The position numbers were made by a program, and so were the translations under genes. The notes under the pieces are model-generated. The model did not search any database. It had not been told where the DNA came from and saw nothing but the letters and a program-made list of their open reading frames with translations. Below are positions 1 to 10,066 of a stretch of 64,000 nucleotides of DNA, piece after piece. Numbering within the stretch: the stretch's first letter is position 1; each line of letters starts with the position of its first letter. Origin of the DNA: Volucella zonaria (lineage: Eukaryota; Arthropoda; Insecta; Diptera; Syrphidae); contig OZ014533.1 in NCBI GenBank assembly GCA_963966105.1, positions 154,458,776 through 154,522,775 of the forward strand. The letters are read 5' to 3'.

Positions 1-2
1 CC

Positions 3-224
3 ACGGATGAAACTCCATCTGAGGCGTCGAGCAAGAAATGGCTGAAAAACGATCAGTCCTCTACATCTAAAGCCGCCGCAGGAGAAATAAATAAACACCG
101 GACCACTGCCTCCTGCAAAGACGAACCAAAGGACATCAAATTAGAGCTTTTGTCCACGGAGTATCCTGACGAGACCCTATCCACTGCTCAGAATCTTCCT
201 GCTGGACATAATAATAGCGGATAA
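3..224 (+). other. Unassigned open frame at window edge
   Basis: An open frame runs from the window edge to a TAA at 222-224 (73 codons, no start in the window). It is rich in Ser, Lys, Glu and Thr and looks hydrophilic and disordered. An RNase H-like retroelement scrap follows at once, so it may be part of a retroelement ORF, for example the linker of ORF1. It could also be chance or the end of a host exon. I recognise no domain. Confidence 0.25.
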
Positions 225-405
225 AGGTCAAACAATAAAACCAGCCTACTTAGGTTCTATCTATAAGGCAGGACATCGTGATTTTCATTGTAGGGAGAAT
301 ATAACAGCGGAATGGATTAGGACGACAATTTTATACTGATGGTTCGAAAACGTCTGAAGACGTGGGAGTTGTCGGACCTCGAACATATCTCTCATTTTCG
401 TTAAC
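225..405 (+). pseudogene. RNase H-like scrap of a non-LTR retroelement
   Basis: Near 327-400 a plus-strand frame reads LYTDGSKTSEDVGV followed by GPRTYLS. This is the first beta-strand motif (YTDGSK) of the RNase H domain of insect non-LTR retrotransposons. Just upstream lies AGHRDFHCREN, which resembles the late RNase H motif (PGHRD...N). The two motifs are in reversed order, so the piece is rearranged or two scraps are joined. It faces the opposite way to the larger remnant beginning at 406. No intact product is possible. Confidence 0.35.
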
Positions 406-1985
406 TAAGTAGGTTAGGTTAAGTTACAATGGCTGTTGGGAAAACCAACCTACTTAGGCCTGTTGACCCATTGTAACGCCACGTAGATCTGTGATTCCCC
501 TACTCTTGGAACCAATTTGAGACTTAGATTGCTTAAGTCATTGTAGAAAGAAAACTCCACTGGGAGTAGAGAGAGGATTGTGTCGTTATCCTCCTCGCTC
601 ATGTAACTTCAGCAGAAGTCTTTGTAAAAACGCCAATACTTCTTGCATGCTTGCCTATAAGGTAGTGTCCAATGATGACACCTATGATAGTGCTGAGATG
701 TTTCCTATTTAGAAAAATCAAACGCTTAGAGCGATTCACATACAGTTTTGTCCAGGTTTGTTTGGTCGACAGACATGTTGACCCAACAGTCCACCTAAGG
801 TTTGTTATTCTATTAGCATCCATCTTTAGTTTTAGTTTGCACGTAGCGATTGGTATACCGATGATACCTTTTTCATGCAGGGTAGGCAGAGTGGTTCCGA
901 TTTTGGCGAGTTCTCCGGCCCTACAATTCTTTGGAATATCTCTGTGGCCCGGCACATAACATAAGTGGATGTTGAATTGCTCTGCCATCTTCCTGAGAGA
1001 CGATCGCCAGGTAGGCAGGGATTGCAGAAATCACGCTTTTCTTCAGCCAGGACAGGACTTCTTTAGTCGCCAAAATTTCCAACTGGAGAGACTTGGATTA
1101 AGTTTATCTGAGAAAATACAGCCACTAATCCATCTGTGTATTGTAGAAATGGAGTGACTTGTCGTCCATGAAAGCACCTTCTTCCAGAAAGATCTAGAGG
1201 GTACATGAAACTCTTTGTCTAACCAATGTTGGGGCATAATGTAGTCGGTGTTCTCTCGAAGTATTCCTAATATTAGCGGGCCCAAATAGTTTAGTTGTCC
1301 ACTGTGTAGTTGCTTTAAGGCGAACACAGCTGCATTAGCAGCTATTTGCCTGGTCAAAATATCAAGGGGTGTCATGTGAAACAGAATATCCAGTGTCGCG
1401 GAGATTGTAGTACGTAAAGCTCCCCTATGTACAGATATGCTGTCCTTTGACTTTGCTTAGTGTGCTGCAGTTGACTGGAGTATCCAAGGCCGTCCACCAG
1501 ACAACCACCCCGTAGGTGAGACGTATAGCCAGTAGGTAATGCGAGGTTGAAGGCCATATTTGTTCCCAATGGCTTTCTTGCAAGAGACTACATAGAGCTA
1601 CTACTATTAGGTTTCCAGTTTAGTTTCTTGTTAAAAATAAAACTCAGATATTTCGCTGTATCGGAAAAGACTGAACTGGTACCGTTGATTTAAGCAGAGT
1701 CCATAATTGGAATTTCATATTTCCTGAAAAAGATGACAAGATCAGTTTTGTGGGGACTTACTCCCTGTCCACAGCGATCCGCCCAACGGGTTAATCTGTT
1801 AATATTGTGCTATAAGAGTTCTTACAGCAGTTCCTGAGACTGCTATAGCAACGTCATCCGCATAGGCTACTACCATCCGCTTCCAGATATATATCCAGTT
1901 CGTTGACCACTAAGATCCAGCAGAAGCCCCAGGCTTGACATTTGCAAAAGTTACGTAGCCAAGAGTACATCTATCTCTGTGTGTG
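406..1985 (-). pseudogene. RNase H-bearing non-LTR retrotransposon, 3' half (RT to tail)
   Basis: Read on the minus strand the order is RT palm with YADDVAI (YADD at 1853-1864), then RT C-terminus GVLVWWTALDTP...LSKVKG near 1440-1530, RNase H start YTDGL near 1130, RNase H end VPGHRDIPKNCRAGELAKIGT (about 890-955), the segment IGVIIGHYLIGKHA, and a Cys motif CRSC...D near 590-610. The tail contains TAACTTAACCTAACC at 410-430. This order is that of I/LOA/Jockey-type elements whose ORF2 ends in RNase H. Frameshifts and stops split it throughout. The 5' end is cut off by the mariner at 1988. Confidence 0.82.
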
Positions 1986-1987
1986 TT

Positions 1988-2770
1988 GGCGATTTTTTAC
2001 AATTTTAGAAATGGATTTAAATTTGCAACAACGAACTTGTATTTAATTTTGCGTAAAAACGGATTTAATGGTGCGCGAACGTTGGAAAGTGTTTCGGCAA
2101 CTATTCTCTAAAGAGAACGGTCGTTTACCAGTGGCACGAGCGGTTCAAACGTGGTCATGAGTCAATTCAAGATGATGAGCGCAGTGGCAGACATCGACAT
2201 CGAAAACCGACGAAAATATTGATGAAGTAAAAGAAATGTTGGTCAATAACCGCAAATTTACCATCAAAGAGATAGCGGAGGACTTGAACATTGCCTATAG
2301 ATCCGTCCAAGACATTTTGGTTAATGATTTGGGTTTCCGTCGTGTAGCAGCAAAGTTGGTGCCAAAAGACCTCAATTTCATGCGAAAAAGAGACCGTGTT
2401 GACGTCGCAAAAGAGATGATTTGCGAGGCTGAATCCGATCCCACATTCATCAAAAGGATCATTACTGGAGACGAGACGTGGGTTTATGAGTACGACATGC
2501 AATCCAGACATCAGGCAAGTGAAGTGCAACAAATGCCATCCAACAGCCACCGAATTCACCTGATTTGGCTCTCTGTGACTTCTTTCTGTTCAATCGAGTT
2601 AAAAAACCATTACGGGGAAGTAATGGAAAAGTCGCAGGAAGCACATACCGAAAACCGAATATAAAAAATGCTTCGAGGATTGGATCTAGCACTGGCATAA
2701 GTGTGTTGCAGTCGATGGGGATTACTTTGAAGGGGACAATATAGATTTAGATGAATAAACTTGAATTTTT
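1988..2770 (+). mobile_element. Mariner (DD34D) copy 1, internally deleted
   Basis: This copy is close in sequence to the fuller one at 31222-32473. It keeps the N-terminal helix-turn-helix region, then VKEMLVNNRKFTIKEIAEDLN and the first catalytic motif GDETWVYEYD near 2470. It then jumps from the Q..SE position (about 2520) directly to the third-Asp segment PPNSPDLALCDFFLF in another frame. The second catalytic Asp is therefore missing. Smaller deletions follow near 2615 and 2640. Both terminal repeats are lost or unrecognisable. A family transposase is about 345 residues, so this copy is dead. Confidence 0.85.
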
Positions 2771-3149
2771 AATTTTCTGAACTAACTGTACTAGATAGAT
2801 ATAGACCCCCCCTAGAGTGTTATAAATCACCCAACAACCTCGCTAACACAAAGTTTTTCTCTATGGGTACAAGGACATGAGGGTAACGATGGCAATGAAA
2901 AGTCATTGCAAAAGCTTGTCTAGATTTAGTTTTCATCCCTAGGTTATCGACGCGGGTCAATGCGAATTTCATACTAAAGTAGGAAGAAGACCCCATGGCC
3001 ATCTCAATGACTTTAAACCTATAAGGCTGTCACCATTGTTTCTGAACATTTTTGATTAGATCAATCAGTCAACACCCACCTTAGTTCAAGCTCCAATCTT
3101 CTTTTCGATTCAATAACGTGCATACTGCAGGGATAAGTCCGTAACTACC

Positions 3150-4690
3150 ATATCTTGTAATCAACAGTATAGCTAATAAAATGACATTTTAGGCTTAGTC
3201 TCTTACAGGTTATGCTGGCCACTTTCCTCGACATTTGAGGCTGGCATTAAACATTTTAAAGCAGAAGCGATAACAGCAGCATTATCATGCATGGGAGTTT
3301 AGGTTTCTTTAAAATTTAATACATCAACTTCTCACAAGATAATTTTCCCCGATACGTATGTCAGCCGAGGCACACCGCAAGGTGGTATTCTCTCGTCTCT
3401 ACCATAGCAGATGGTAGTCAATGGGCAATCTAAACTTCTGAAAAAGGAAGACTGTAAGGTGTTCGCATATGCGGATAACATTGCCTTTAGTATTACTAGC
3501 AAACATCTATATAATTTAAGAGATGTTATGCAAAGAACCCTGAACAGATTCTCTAGTTGAACCAAAAAGTTTGGCTTGGGCGTAAACGCAAGACCAACCA
3601 ACTGGTCTCTCTACCAGGAATCCAACATAAGTTTGTAAAGCAGGCAATATTTCTTGGAATGATTCCGGATAGTAAATCCAATTGAATGTCAAATATCCAG
3701 CAAGGCATTAGCAAAGCCGAGATGGCTTTGTATCTAGACTACAGCTTCAAAGTAATCTTTGGCTTTACAATTTGCCCAACAATTTGACAATGTAAGGAAA
3801 GATGCAGAGATCAAACTGCCAGTGCATTAGCATATAAACTTTTTCATGTCCATCCTCTAGACATATGTGGAAGGCTACCTCACAGTGGACTAGTCTCCAA
3901 ACAGGGCGTTCGTTCACCTCAAAACATCATTCATATATCATTCCCTACCCTCATCTAAGCAAAAGATTGGAGGGATAATGCTTTGCCGAGGACAGATACA
4001 CACTGATGGCTCCACCAATAAGTGCGAGGATCTGTATTCTTCGAGCAACTCGCACTGAGTATCACTTTTCACGCCTTCCAAGACATTGCAGCAAATTTCA
4101 GATGAAAATAATGGCAAATGCAGAAACTCTTTTTTGGCTAAAGTATAGCGCGAAATCTGCTATTGATACTCAAGCAGCAGGTTGTGACAACGTCTAAAGC
4201 AGTTATTTTATCGCCTACCTCTCAACGACATGACTAATAAGCTCAAAATCCACACTTGTTGAGTACCCGGACATCAAAATATTCGGAGAAGCTTTTAAGT
4301 CGATGACCAGACAGATTGGGCTTTAACTGGAGTCAAAATCAAAGTCAAAGTCAATGTCTCTTATTATGGAAACAGTCACAACTCAGTATTCTAGAGGCCA
4401 CAGGACTTAATTAGGAGGCACGCCAAAATACTTTGCCTCCTCTTAAACTATTTTTGCAGAAGTTGTATGGATGAAGAGGAAGAGCAAAACATATTTTATC
4501 GGTAGACCCGCTGTCTCTATGCAAAGAATTCTTTTCATCTCAAATGTATGATTTTTGCTTCAATAAGCTTGGAAGCCTTTGCAAAATATGGGTCAGACGA
4601 ATCCTCGGTTTTGCTAAAAGTGCCAAGACTTTCAGAATTTCTCGTCTCCATTTTTTAAGGACAAGGGGCTTTCCTGCGCCTCCTCGATGG
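3150..4690 (+). pseudogene. RNase H-bearing non-LTR retrotransposon, RT to C-terminus
   Basis: The plus strand shows RT motif GTPQGG (about 3369-3386), then VFAYADNIAFSI with the catalytic box as YADN at 3468-3479 (last Asp replaced by Asn). RT thumb pieces (KLVSLPGIQHKF...IFLGMI) lie near 3600-3660. An RNase H domain follows about 3995-4340 (RTDTH at its start, then STRTSKYSEK in place of PGH). The C-terminal Cys motif FCRSCMDEEEE is near 4450-4480 and a last Leu/Ser-rich stretch ends near 4680. Many stops and frameshifts. It is probably the same clade as the remnant at 406-1985, in the opposite orientation. Confidence 0.75.
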
Positions 4691-6789
4691 AGGTTGTCAC
4701 TTGAGCAGAGAAGCAGCGAATATGAAGTCCTAACTCCCCAATTTTTCATCGATTTTACAGGGAAACTGGGAATTGACACATTTTCAAATCAGTGGCCGAT
4801 TTAGCAAAAATAGATGTAAACACAGAGTGCACTTCTTCCAACTTCCAACTGGTACGATACAGAAACGACATGGACGTCATTGGCCAATACTCACTTTGCC
4901 CTAAAAGCCGCCGTCATGGAAGAACATGCGAAATGAGTTGATTATGAAGTGAATTACAACAAAATCAGGAACACGTCTTGGGCGTAGGAAGAAAACTCCA
5001 CCAACTGCTTGGGAATAATGTCTCTGCTTACGACAGGAACTTCTAAGTACTTAACGTCTTCACCTTCCTGGGGCAAAAGATCAACACCGAGCCGAAGAGA
5101 TTTTCGAGTCCCAGCTCTTAGGGTGGAGACGACAAGGAAGGCCTGACCGGCGGTGTTTCATGAATCAAGTCATCACATAAACATCAAACCAGAACGCTTG
5201 ATCTAGATATTAGAAAACAAAGTGAGAGAAATCTAGAAGAATAGAAGACTAGTGTGCCTTCTAATCAATTCTCTTGAATTCAGTGAAGGAAACAAATTAT
5301 TTGCCTTTCACAAGCACAACCCTAAACGGAATCGTTGTTCTATAAAAACTCCACAGCAACGATACACATACGAGAGGTAGATTTAAGTTTCAATTCGTCT
5401 GAACTACCGCCAAACTTCTTCTGACTAATCCACTGCTTATCCATGCAAAAGACCTGTCTTTGGGGCGTACTTTGCAATTCAATTTGACTACGAATAACTC
5501 GGTAGTTAAAAATGCGCAGACATACAGAAACCTTGGTTACTGGTTTGGATATAGAATTCCTGCTCCACCGCATAGCATTGCAACCTGTCATAATTACAAA
5601 TATGGGCGTAAGTGAATACCGCCCACATGAGTATGATGTCAAAAGCAGCAATTTGCTTTGGCAGCTAAATAAATCTAGAACCGCTAGCTGCACGCGGAAC
5701 TTTGTGCAGTCACTTGAGTCAGTCCTAGGGGGAAAGAATAAATCCACATCATTATAATCTCCAACCCTCCAAAAATGCTCATTTCTCTTTGTCGACATTT
5801 TCTTTTATTTTTTGTTAATTTTGTTTTGTGTGTTTTCTTTTAACAATTGTTCTTTGCACTATTTAGTTTGGGTGGACCCATTGTTCGGATACATTTTCTG
5901 GGATTTACTGAGCTTACCACATATGCCAGCTGGGTGCAAGGTCGTTTTATGGGTCAATGGGTGATTTAGTGTGTGCTGCAGCAATACAAAATAAAATGCA
6001 TACAATTGTGCAGTGAAGCAAAGTCTCGTTATAAGCAGAACTACATCTTTACCTTGCGAAGCAGGTGTAAGTGACATTTTAGAATGTCAAACGGAGGAAA
6101 ACTTAAAGGACGACTGAAAACGTGATATTTGGAAGAAGGTAGATTCAGAAGTGTGAAAACTCCCTGAGGACTGATTCAGTGAACTATTCTGTTTCGAGTT
6201 AATGAGGAACACAGGGGGACTCACCCAGGCAGTGTGTTTTTTCTACTTTCATGACAATAAAATCAAACAGCCATCAAGGTAGTAGACGACCGAGTCACCG
6301 AACTTGGTAATTAGACACAAAAAAGCCCTCAGTTAGTTTCCGGGACAATTCTTGATAAAAAGTTATGAAGTAATGGACTCTCTAGCAGAAAAGAAGGGCG
6401 ACAGAGCCGTTCATAGATGCTGAACCATTCTGTAAGCAGTAATATCAAACAAGGCCAATTTCATGAAAACGTTCAGGTTTTGAGGCAGCCATAATGGAAT
6501 GCCTTTTCGGCCACCCCTGTTGTTTGGTAGCCGCTTCTAATTTCCCACACCAAAATAGTTGAAGTCCTTCTCCATTTGCGCACGTCACATGAGGTAGGGT
6601 CTTCCTCTGCAGCGTTTTGCTTATATGGTGGATTCGAATGCTTTATGATATAGAGCGGATGGACTCCAACGCTCCAGGTGGTTCGAAAAGTCGGACTTTT
6701 GGTCAGTCTGAGACTGGCCCATACATGGCGGGGCAAACGTAATGTCATAATGTGAATTGGCTGCCAGTTTGTTAGAAATGAAAAAAATT
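4691..6789. other. Low-information stretch with an RTE-like RT tail candidate
   Basis: At 5085-5140 a plus-strand frame reads EEIFESQLLGWRRQGRPDRR, which resembles the C-terminal GRP...R segment after the RT of RTE/R4-type elements (weak). The longest frame here, 152 codons on the minus strand at 5340-5798, has no recognisable motif and no other support. Nothing else between 5170 and 6789 could be assigned. Confidence 0.25.
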
Positions 6790-7208
6790 GAGCTCTGTTT
6801 TCACGAAAAGTTTATTTGAAGGTGTAAAATTAATTGACATTGAGTTGAAAAAATCATAACCGTCTCCTGAGTTGATGCACATTTGTGCTCGTTTAATGGC
6901 ATTTTGAATTGTTGCTCACAAAACATCTGGCTACAAATTGGTGATTTCTTCTTCAATGCTGGCCTTCAAGACTTGCAAGGTTTGTGGTTCTTTGTCGTAG
7001 ATGCGAGATTTCAAAAAGGCCCCAAAGGAAGAAGTTTGGCGCCGTCTGGACGACCAGTTCAAATCGCAAAAAAGGGGAAATTACAAGGCCTGGGAAAAGG
7101 CCTCCATTGTTGCCCAAGCTGTGTAAGCGCTTCCTCCCTCCTGCTGTAACCAACAATGCTTAAGACCCAATTCAGCAACCTGGGCCAAAAAAAAACTCAT
7201 TTAAAATC
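6790..7208 (-). mobile_element. DD41D (rosa-like) element, C-terminal part, interrupted by a mariner
   Basis: The minus strand reads QVAELGLKHCWLQQEGGSAYTA, the second catalytic block of DD41D transposases with the usual QQDGA as QQEGG. Then come a collapsed SPFLRFELVVQTAPNFFLWGLF block and a decayed tail to about 6790. Its N-terminal continuation lies at 8427-8604 on the other side of the mariner at 7211-8426. Rejoining the flanks at TA puts the GER motif directly upstream of the PQVAEL segment, as expected for the family. It is broken by frameshifts. Confidence 0.78.
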
Positions 7209-7210
7209 TA

Positions 7211-7238
7211 CGAGAGTAGTCCCAGAAGTACCCGACCT
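7211..7238 (+). repeat. 5' terminal inverted repeat of the 7211-8426 mariner
   Basis: It starts CGAGAGTAGTCCCAGAAGTA. It matches the reverse complement of 8399-8426 at 24 of 28 positions; the four differences are all transitions. TA precedes it. Confidence 0.9.
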
Positions 7239-8398
7239 GATGTATATGTAGATGGCGTTTGTTGCTTAAAAAGAATGACTATTGTAGAAAGTACCAACCT
7301 TTTAAAGCTTAAAGGCAGCCATCAATAGTGAACGCTTTCAATGAATTTTTAAATATGGAAAAATATGGTCATCGTTATGTGATACAATACTCTCATTTGA
7401 AAGGCCTCAATCCAGCCAACATCAAAACGGAACTGGATTCTAGTCTGGAGGAGTCTGCCCCTTCGTTTGCAAGAATAAAATATTGGGTGGTAGAGTTTAA
7501 GCGAGGCCGCACGTGTTGCCAAGACGAACATTGCAGTGGTCGACCAAATGAGGTGAGTTCGCCAGAAATGTTGAATAAAATCCACAAAATGGTATTGGAT
7601 GACCGTCAATTGAAAGTGCGTGAACTAGCAGAGGACATGAGAAAGCTGTGCGCAAGATGGATGTCGCGATTACTTACAATGAAACAAAAACACCGTCGTG
7701 AGGACGTTTCAATCGAGTGTTTGGCGAAGTTTCACAGCAATAACGCCGCCGAGTTTTTGCGTCGATACATAACCATGGATGAAACATGGGCCCATCACTT
7801 CACCCCCAGGATGAAGGAACAGTCAAAACAATGGACACAAAGGGGAGAATCGGCTCCAAAGAAGGCGAAAACAGTTCCATCTGCAGGCAAGCTCATGGTG
7901 TCATGTTTTTGGGATGCACCTGTGATAATATTCATTGATTATCTTCAGAAAGGAAAACCAATCAACGGCGTGTATCTATTAGGCGAACTTATTGCAGCGT
8001 TTGAAAAATGAAATCAAGAAAAAACGGCCGCATTTGGGGAACAACAGTTTTGTTTCATCAAGTTCAAGTTCATCCAGTTCACTCATCCGTCATCGCGATG
8101 ACTAAAATCAATGAGTTAAAGCTCGAATTGCTTCCTCATGCACCCTATTCGCCAGATTTAGCCCCCTAGGATTATTTTCTATTTCCGAATTTAAAAAAAT
8201 GGGCCGGTGATAAAAGATTTGCCAACAGTAAAGAGGTAGAGTCTGCGGTTGATGGCTATTTTAAGGAGCTCTAGGAATCTCACTATAAACAGGGTATCAA
8301 AGCTATTGAACATGGCTGGGAAAAGTGTATTGAACTAAAATCAGACTACGTAGAGAAATAAACATACTTGTCCTCAATTTTTTTTTGCTTTCTTTGCT

Positions 8399-8426
8399 AG
8401 ATCGAGTACTTCTGGAACTACCCTCG
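8399..8426 (-). repeat. 3' terminal inverted repeat of the 7211-8426 mariner
   Basis: Its reverse complement starts CGAGGGTAGTTCCAGAAGTA. TA follows at 8427-8428, the duplicated target site. A third version of this end lies alone at 24100-24183. Confidence 0.9.
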
Positions 8427-8604
8427 TATCTGTGCGCTCACCAGTTACGGTTACAGTGTCTTGAAAAAAATAAGGGCCAATCACTTTTTCACTGCAAATA
8501 CCGCACCAAACAGTTGCCTTAATGAGATCCAATGGCTCTTTGTGCATTTCATGTGAATTCTCCGAGCCCCAGAAACCCAAATTATGTTTACTCAGATTAT
8601 GTGA
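8427..8604 (-). mobile_element. DD41D element, middle part, other side of the mariner insertion
   Basis: The minus-strand frame (8440-8600) reads SKHNLGFWGSENSHEMHKEP, then ATVWCGICSEKVIGPYFF and VTVTGER. These are the NKQN...ENPHE, VWCG, GPYFF and VTVNGER signatures of the DD41D/Tc1-mariner transposase core. The piece joins 7208 across the mariner. Upstream (toward 8605) the match stops before the first catalytic DEAHF block, so the copy is truncated at that end. Confidence 0.8.
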
Positions 8605-8808
8605 AACTTGACGGTCAGCAGGCAGCAATTATTGAACGGTTTACACTTTACCGTAACATTCGTCTCGCTATGAATGCTCAAGCCCACTTTCGAACGTACT
8701 CTAAAATATCATGATTCATTCCTAAGCCGCACAACTCGTTTATGGAATACCCTGCCTAGTTCTGCATTTCCTGGTCGTTATAACGTGCAAACATTTAAGA
8801 ACAATGTG
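8605..8808 (+). pseudogene. Jockey-like non-LTR retrotransposon, RT C-terminus
   Basis: The plus strand reads FERTLKYHDSFLSRTTRLWN followed by TLPSSAFPGRYNVQTFKNNV, the conserved extreme C-terminus of Jockey/CR1-type RTs (SRT.RLWN.LP). The frame is cut at 8808 by a DD41D element and the 3' tail resumes at 9652. The same C-terminus and tail occur on the minus strand at 47275-47500. Confidence 0.8.
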
Positions 8809-9649
8809 AAGGGTGAGTCAAGAGCTAGTGGGGAAGTTTTCTTTAAACTAAACACACATTTATTGTGAAATCAATGTAAAAAATTATTTATTAATAAAGT
8901 TCAGTCTATGGCAACACAACATCGTTCATGTGACTACCACGGCTTCTGTTGCAAGCGACCATCAGAAGGTCAAAATTTTCGATGACTTTTTGAAGAATAA
9001 TTGGGTCAATGTCGTTCAGTTATTCGCATAGACCTTATTCTTTAAATAATCCCACAGGAAGAAGTCTAAAAATATCAAATCGCATGATCTTAGAGGCGAA
9101 TCAACGTCTCCTCTAACCGAAATAATGCGATCTTCAAATTTCGTACGCAATAAATTGATTTATTGATAGCTTGTGTGGGGGGTAGCACCATCCTTTTGAA
9201 ACCAGAGATCGTCCAGACCCAATTCATTTAATTTTGGAAAAAAGTAGCCGGTCAACAGTCGTAAAGTGCCTTAAGTGAGGCCTAATTGTTGACTTCGGCG
9301 ACGAATTGAGATGTCTAGCTAGTTTTGAACACTTTCGCTGACAGTGGTGATGTTTTGGCGTTTACGTGCTGGCCGAGCATACTGATATGGAATTTGACCC
9401 GATAAAGAACCAAATTTTGAAAACCCTTCACCATTTCACGAATTCGGGCTAACTGGGGCGATTATGTTGACCGAAAAATTCACGAATTTTAGGAAATGTT
9501 ACTTTTACAGATCGCCCATTTTCTTAATAAGATTGAAAACGACTCCTTGACTAAAATTGCCAAACTTTGTATGACATCTGTCAAAAAGATCAACCACATT
9601 GAATTCAGTAAATGACAGCCAACATTCACACCATCTGTTAGCTCACCTT
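8809..9649 (-). mobile_element. DD41D non-autonomous deletion derivative, copy 1
   Basis: This 841-bp element has related ends (AAGGGTGAG at 8809, and CTCACCTT at the other end on the plus strand). On the minus strand it encodes scraps of the N-terminus (VKVTFPKIREFFGQHN near 9470-9530) and a collapsed HTH region. It then jumps to the end of the core, LLTGYFFPKLNELGLDDLWF, QKDGATPHTS, and RSCDLIFLDFFLWDYL. The first catalytic block (DEAHF to GPYFF) is missing. Exactly 41 residues lie between the Asp of KDGA and the Asp of LDFF, matching DD41D. The copy at 60756-61330 has nearly the same internal junction. TG, not TA, flanks both ends. It sits inside the retroelement tail 8605-9765. Confidence 0.82.
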
Positions 9650-9651
9650 TG

Positions 9652-9770
9652 ACATCGGTACCTCTCTTTTTTTTCCTCCCCAAATTTCCTTCGCCCGCGC
9701 TATGTATAAACATTTTAAGGGTACTCAAACCCCTTGAGCGCACGCTAATTATAAAAAAAAAGGGAACATC
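9652..9770 (+). pseudogene. 3' tail of the Jockey-like retroelement (continuation of 8605-8808)
   Basis: The segment GGTACCTCTC...TTCCTTCGCCCGCG...CACGCTAATTATA ends in a run of nine A at about 9756-9764. The same segment, ending in an A-rich run, is found in reverse complement at 47275-47400. It is therefore the true 3' end of the family, with a short A tail. Confidence 0.75.
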
Positions 9771-9865
9771 TTCAGGTCTTTCACCAAAATTCCATGCAAC
9801 GAACGTCTGCTGATGCCAAATTGTGTGCACCGTTTTCTCGTTTATAAACACTCTCTCCGACGTCC

Positions 9866-10066
9866 TCGGCTACAGCAGTGATATTCTCGGTCGAACAAGC
9901 AATACGGGGCACGAGAGAGAGAGAGAGAGAGTTTGCACGAGACGCTCAGCCAAACGCTTAATTGTTCGCGCACATGGTGCAGGACGATAAAATTCACGCT
10001 GCGTTAAAACGACAGCCTGGAAATTGGTCAAATAAGCAGTAACAATAAGTGTGTATCGCTCCATTG
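9866..10066 (-). mobile_element. DD41D element, N-terminal fragment
   Basis: The minus strand from 10064 reads MERYTLIVTAYLTNFQAVVL, then TQREF and PAPCARTIKRLAERLVQT. This is the N-terminal HTH region of DD41D/Tc1-mariner transposases (MERYT..., then .RTI..L...F..TGS). It stops in the (GA)n run at 9913-9931. Nothing downstream of the HTH is present. Different from the N-termini of the other copies here. Confidence 0.7.
9913..9931. repeat. (GA)n microsatellite
   Basis: Nine GA units plus one G, located inside the DD41D N-terminal fragment. Confidence 0.95.

Larger units (their letters stand above)
7211..8426 (+). mobile_element. Mariner (DD34D) element with both ends and TA duplication
   Basis: This element of 1216 bp has 28-bp inverted ends (7211-7238 and 8399-8426, 24 of 28 positions matching) flanked by TA at 7209-7210 and 8427-8428. 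The transposase frame (7328-8011 and on in other frames) shows the mariner HTH region YSHLKGLNPANIKTELDS, the linker GRPNEV, and the first catalytic block MDETWAHHFTP near 7775. A block is missing after RELAED, where the second HTH recognition helix should be. The second catalytic motif (normally HQDNAPVH) reads HQVQVHPVHSS near 8060, so the Asp is lost. The third block survives as APYSPDLAP near 8150. Frameshifts begin at about 8010, and no active enzyme is possible. Confidence 0.92.

Noticed and set aside
5340..5798. 152-codon minus-strand frame as a possible gene.
   Set aside because: No motif, no splice or promoter context, and an opposing 81-codon frame overlaps it. Kept only as unassigned.
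9913..9931. (GA)n run as a GAGA-factor promoter element.
   Set aside because: It lies inside a dead DD41D fragment and no promoter or transcript evidence is near. A plain microsatellite explains it.
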